Assembly: GCF_002386445.1 (NCBI RefSeq)
Contig: NZ_DGIR01000050.1
Location: forward strand, 1,386 to 16,186
DNA from: Pseudomonas sp. UBA4617
Lineage (GTDB): Bacteria > Pseudomonadota > Gammaproteobacteria > Pseudomonadales > Pseudomonadaceae
Direction: 5' to 3'
DNA length: 14,801 nucleotides
Shown here piece by piece: positions 14,202-14,801 of this stretch (positions are counted from its first letter, which is position 1; every line of letters starts with the position of its first letter). A program made the translations under genes and the position numbers. Below the pieces are notes generated by a model. It searched no databases and was not told the DNA's origin. It saw only the letters and a list, made by a program, of their open reading frames with translations.

Positions 14202-14259
14202 ATAAGGCATTCAAACAGATGATTCTAGAAAATGCGCTCTAAACGCTGAGGGCCTTGCG
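14202..14259. other. Remainder of the 270-bp gap upstream of phaC1
   Basis: No gene is supported. On the minus strand TAGAAT (14222-14227) resembles a -10 box and sits in the palindrome TTCTAGAA (14223-14230), but no -35 box is seen at normal spacing. If used, the message would carry the 9-bp hairpin in its leader. Confidence 0.3.
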
Positions 14260-14637
14260 CTAGAGCATGAGTTTCACCACCGATTCGGCGGGGTCACGGG
14301 ATTTACCGGCCTTGTGCAGCTCGTCGAGGTACTCGGCCCACAGCTGCTCCTGGCGCAGGCACAGCTGTTCGAGGTATTCCCAGGTGAACAGCCCGCTGTC
14401 ATGGCCATCATCGAAGACCAGTTTCAGTGCATATTGGCCGGCAGGTTCCAGGCCGCTGAGGCCGACGTTGATCTTGCCGAACTGCAGGATGGGGTTGCCG
14501 TGGCCCTGGACCTCGGCGGAGGGGGAGTGTACGCGCAGGAATTCCGCGGGCAGGTGGTAGACCTCGCCGGGGGCGTAGGTGAGGCTGAGGGTTTTCGAGG
14601 CTTTGTGCAGGTTGATGGCGGTGGGCAGGCGGGCCAT
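14260..14637 (-). CDS. DUF971 (gamma-butyrobetaine hydroxylase-like N-terminal) domain protein
   Basis: A 125-residue protein of the DUF971 family, whose fold resembles the N-terminal domain of gamma-butyrobetaine hydroxylases. The GxVYxLPAEFLRVHSPSAEVQGHG segment and FDDGHDSGLFTWEYLEQL are typical. It is likely a soluble cytosolic protein of unknown role. From memory, the equivalent gene in P. putida lies between hslVU and phaC1, so hslU would be expected just beyond the window. The start chosen is MARLPTAINLH (14635-14637). The frame is open upstream, and another ATG at 14701-14703 would add 22 residues (MSLESLLHKLEA), but it has no Shine-Dalgarno and abuts a hairpin and a REP arm. The chosen start has only a weak GAGAG. 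The start is therefore less certain than the gene. Confidence 0.85.
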   Translation of the reverse strand: MARLPTAINLHKASKTLSLTYAPGEVYHLPAEFLRVHSPSAEVQGHGNPILQFGKINVGLSGLEPAGQYALKLVFDDGHDSGLFTWEYLEQLCLRQEQLWAEYLDELHKAGKSRDPAESVVKLML

Positions 14638-14705
14638 GGGCGGAATCTCTCGGGAGCTGATGGTGCAAGCTTCCAGCTTATGGAGGAGGGATTCAAGGGA
14701 CATTG

Positions 14706-14722
14706 GGGCTGCTACGCAGCCC
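14706..14722. terminator. Short perfect hairpin upstream of the DUF971 gene
   Basis: GGGCTGC-TAC-GCAGCCC, a 7-bp stem with a 3-nt loop, directly beside the REP sequence that follows. On the plus strand only TTT follows; on the minus strand there is no T tract. It may help end the transcript of the gene that lies beyond the window edge. Confidence 0.35.
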
Positions 14723-14801
14723 TTTCGCGGCACAAGGCCGCTTCCACAAGTTCAGCGCTGCATTGGAGGGCAACGCTGTACCTGTGGGAGCGGCCTTGTG
14801 C
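14721..14801. repeat. REP pair at the window edge (right arm cut off)
   Basis: The left arm (14721-14750) reads CCTTTCGCGGCACAAGGCCG and ends CTTCCACAAG. The right arm (14781-14801) begins CCTGTGGGAGCGGCCTTGTG and is truncated by the end of the window. The core (GCGGCCTTGTGCCGCG type) differs from the GCGGGCTTGCCCGC type beside phaD, so two REP subtypes are present. Confidence 0.8.

Overview
The window looks like chromosome of a fluorescent Pseudomonas of the P. putida group. The evidence is a medium-chain-length polyhydroxyalkanoate (PHA) locus of the pseudomonad type, in the order phaC1-phaZ-phaC2-phaD with phaI-phaF convergent to it. Its proteins agree closely with my memory of the P. putida KT2440/KT2442 proteins in sequence and length. 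There are also several REP-type inverted repeats with the GCGGGC core and the flanking TGTGGGAG typical of this group. Base composition is high-GC throughout.

Layout, left to right. Positions 1-2258 (minus strand) hold the ubiquinone genes ubiE, ubiJ and the 5' part of ubiB. They overlap by 1 and 4 nt, so they form one translationally coupled unit read from a candidate sigma-70 promoter near 2286-2314. Divergent from it is a 91-residue gene of the PHA granule-region family (2383-2658), preceded by overlapping palindromes. It converges, after an 18-bp gap, on a 1585-codon gene (2677-7434, minus). This gene resembles the large Pseudomonas proteins annotated as dermonecrotic-toxin-like (DUF6543), and it is the accessory, least understood part of the window.

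A 180-bp divergent region separates that gene from phaI-phaF (7615-8845, plus), which encode the two granule-binding phasins. A REP pair closes phaF against the convergent phaD. On the minus strand follow phaC1 (PHA synthase 1), phaZ (depolymerase), phaC2 (synthase 2) and phaD (TetR-family regulator), in transcription order. A 270-bp leader upstream of phaC1 is rich in signals: a sigma-54-like -24/-12 element, several inverted repeats, a 13-bp element also present upstream of phaI, and an A-rich Crc/Hfq-type motif in the first phaC1 codons. Upstream of it lies a small DUF971 gene, then part of another REP pair at the window edge.

Functionally, PhaC1 and PhaC2 polymerise (R)-3-hydroxyacyl-CoA into granules, PhaZ mobilises the polymer, PhaI and PhaF coat granules and PhaF links them to the nucleoid, and PhaD coordinates both transcription units. 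UbiE, UbiJ and UbiB act in the late steps of ubiquinone synthesis. The toxin-like gene has no obvious role in either process. Its placement between two PHA-associated genes, sharing the phaI promoter region, is the most unusual aspect of the window.

Limits: similarity statements come from reading the translations and from memory, with no database search. Promoter, operator and hairpin calls are by eye. No rRNA, tRNA, CRISPR array, insertion sequence or replication origin was seen.
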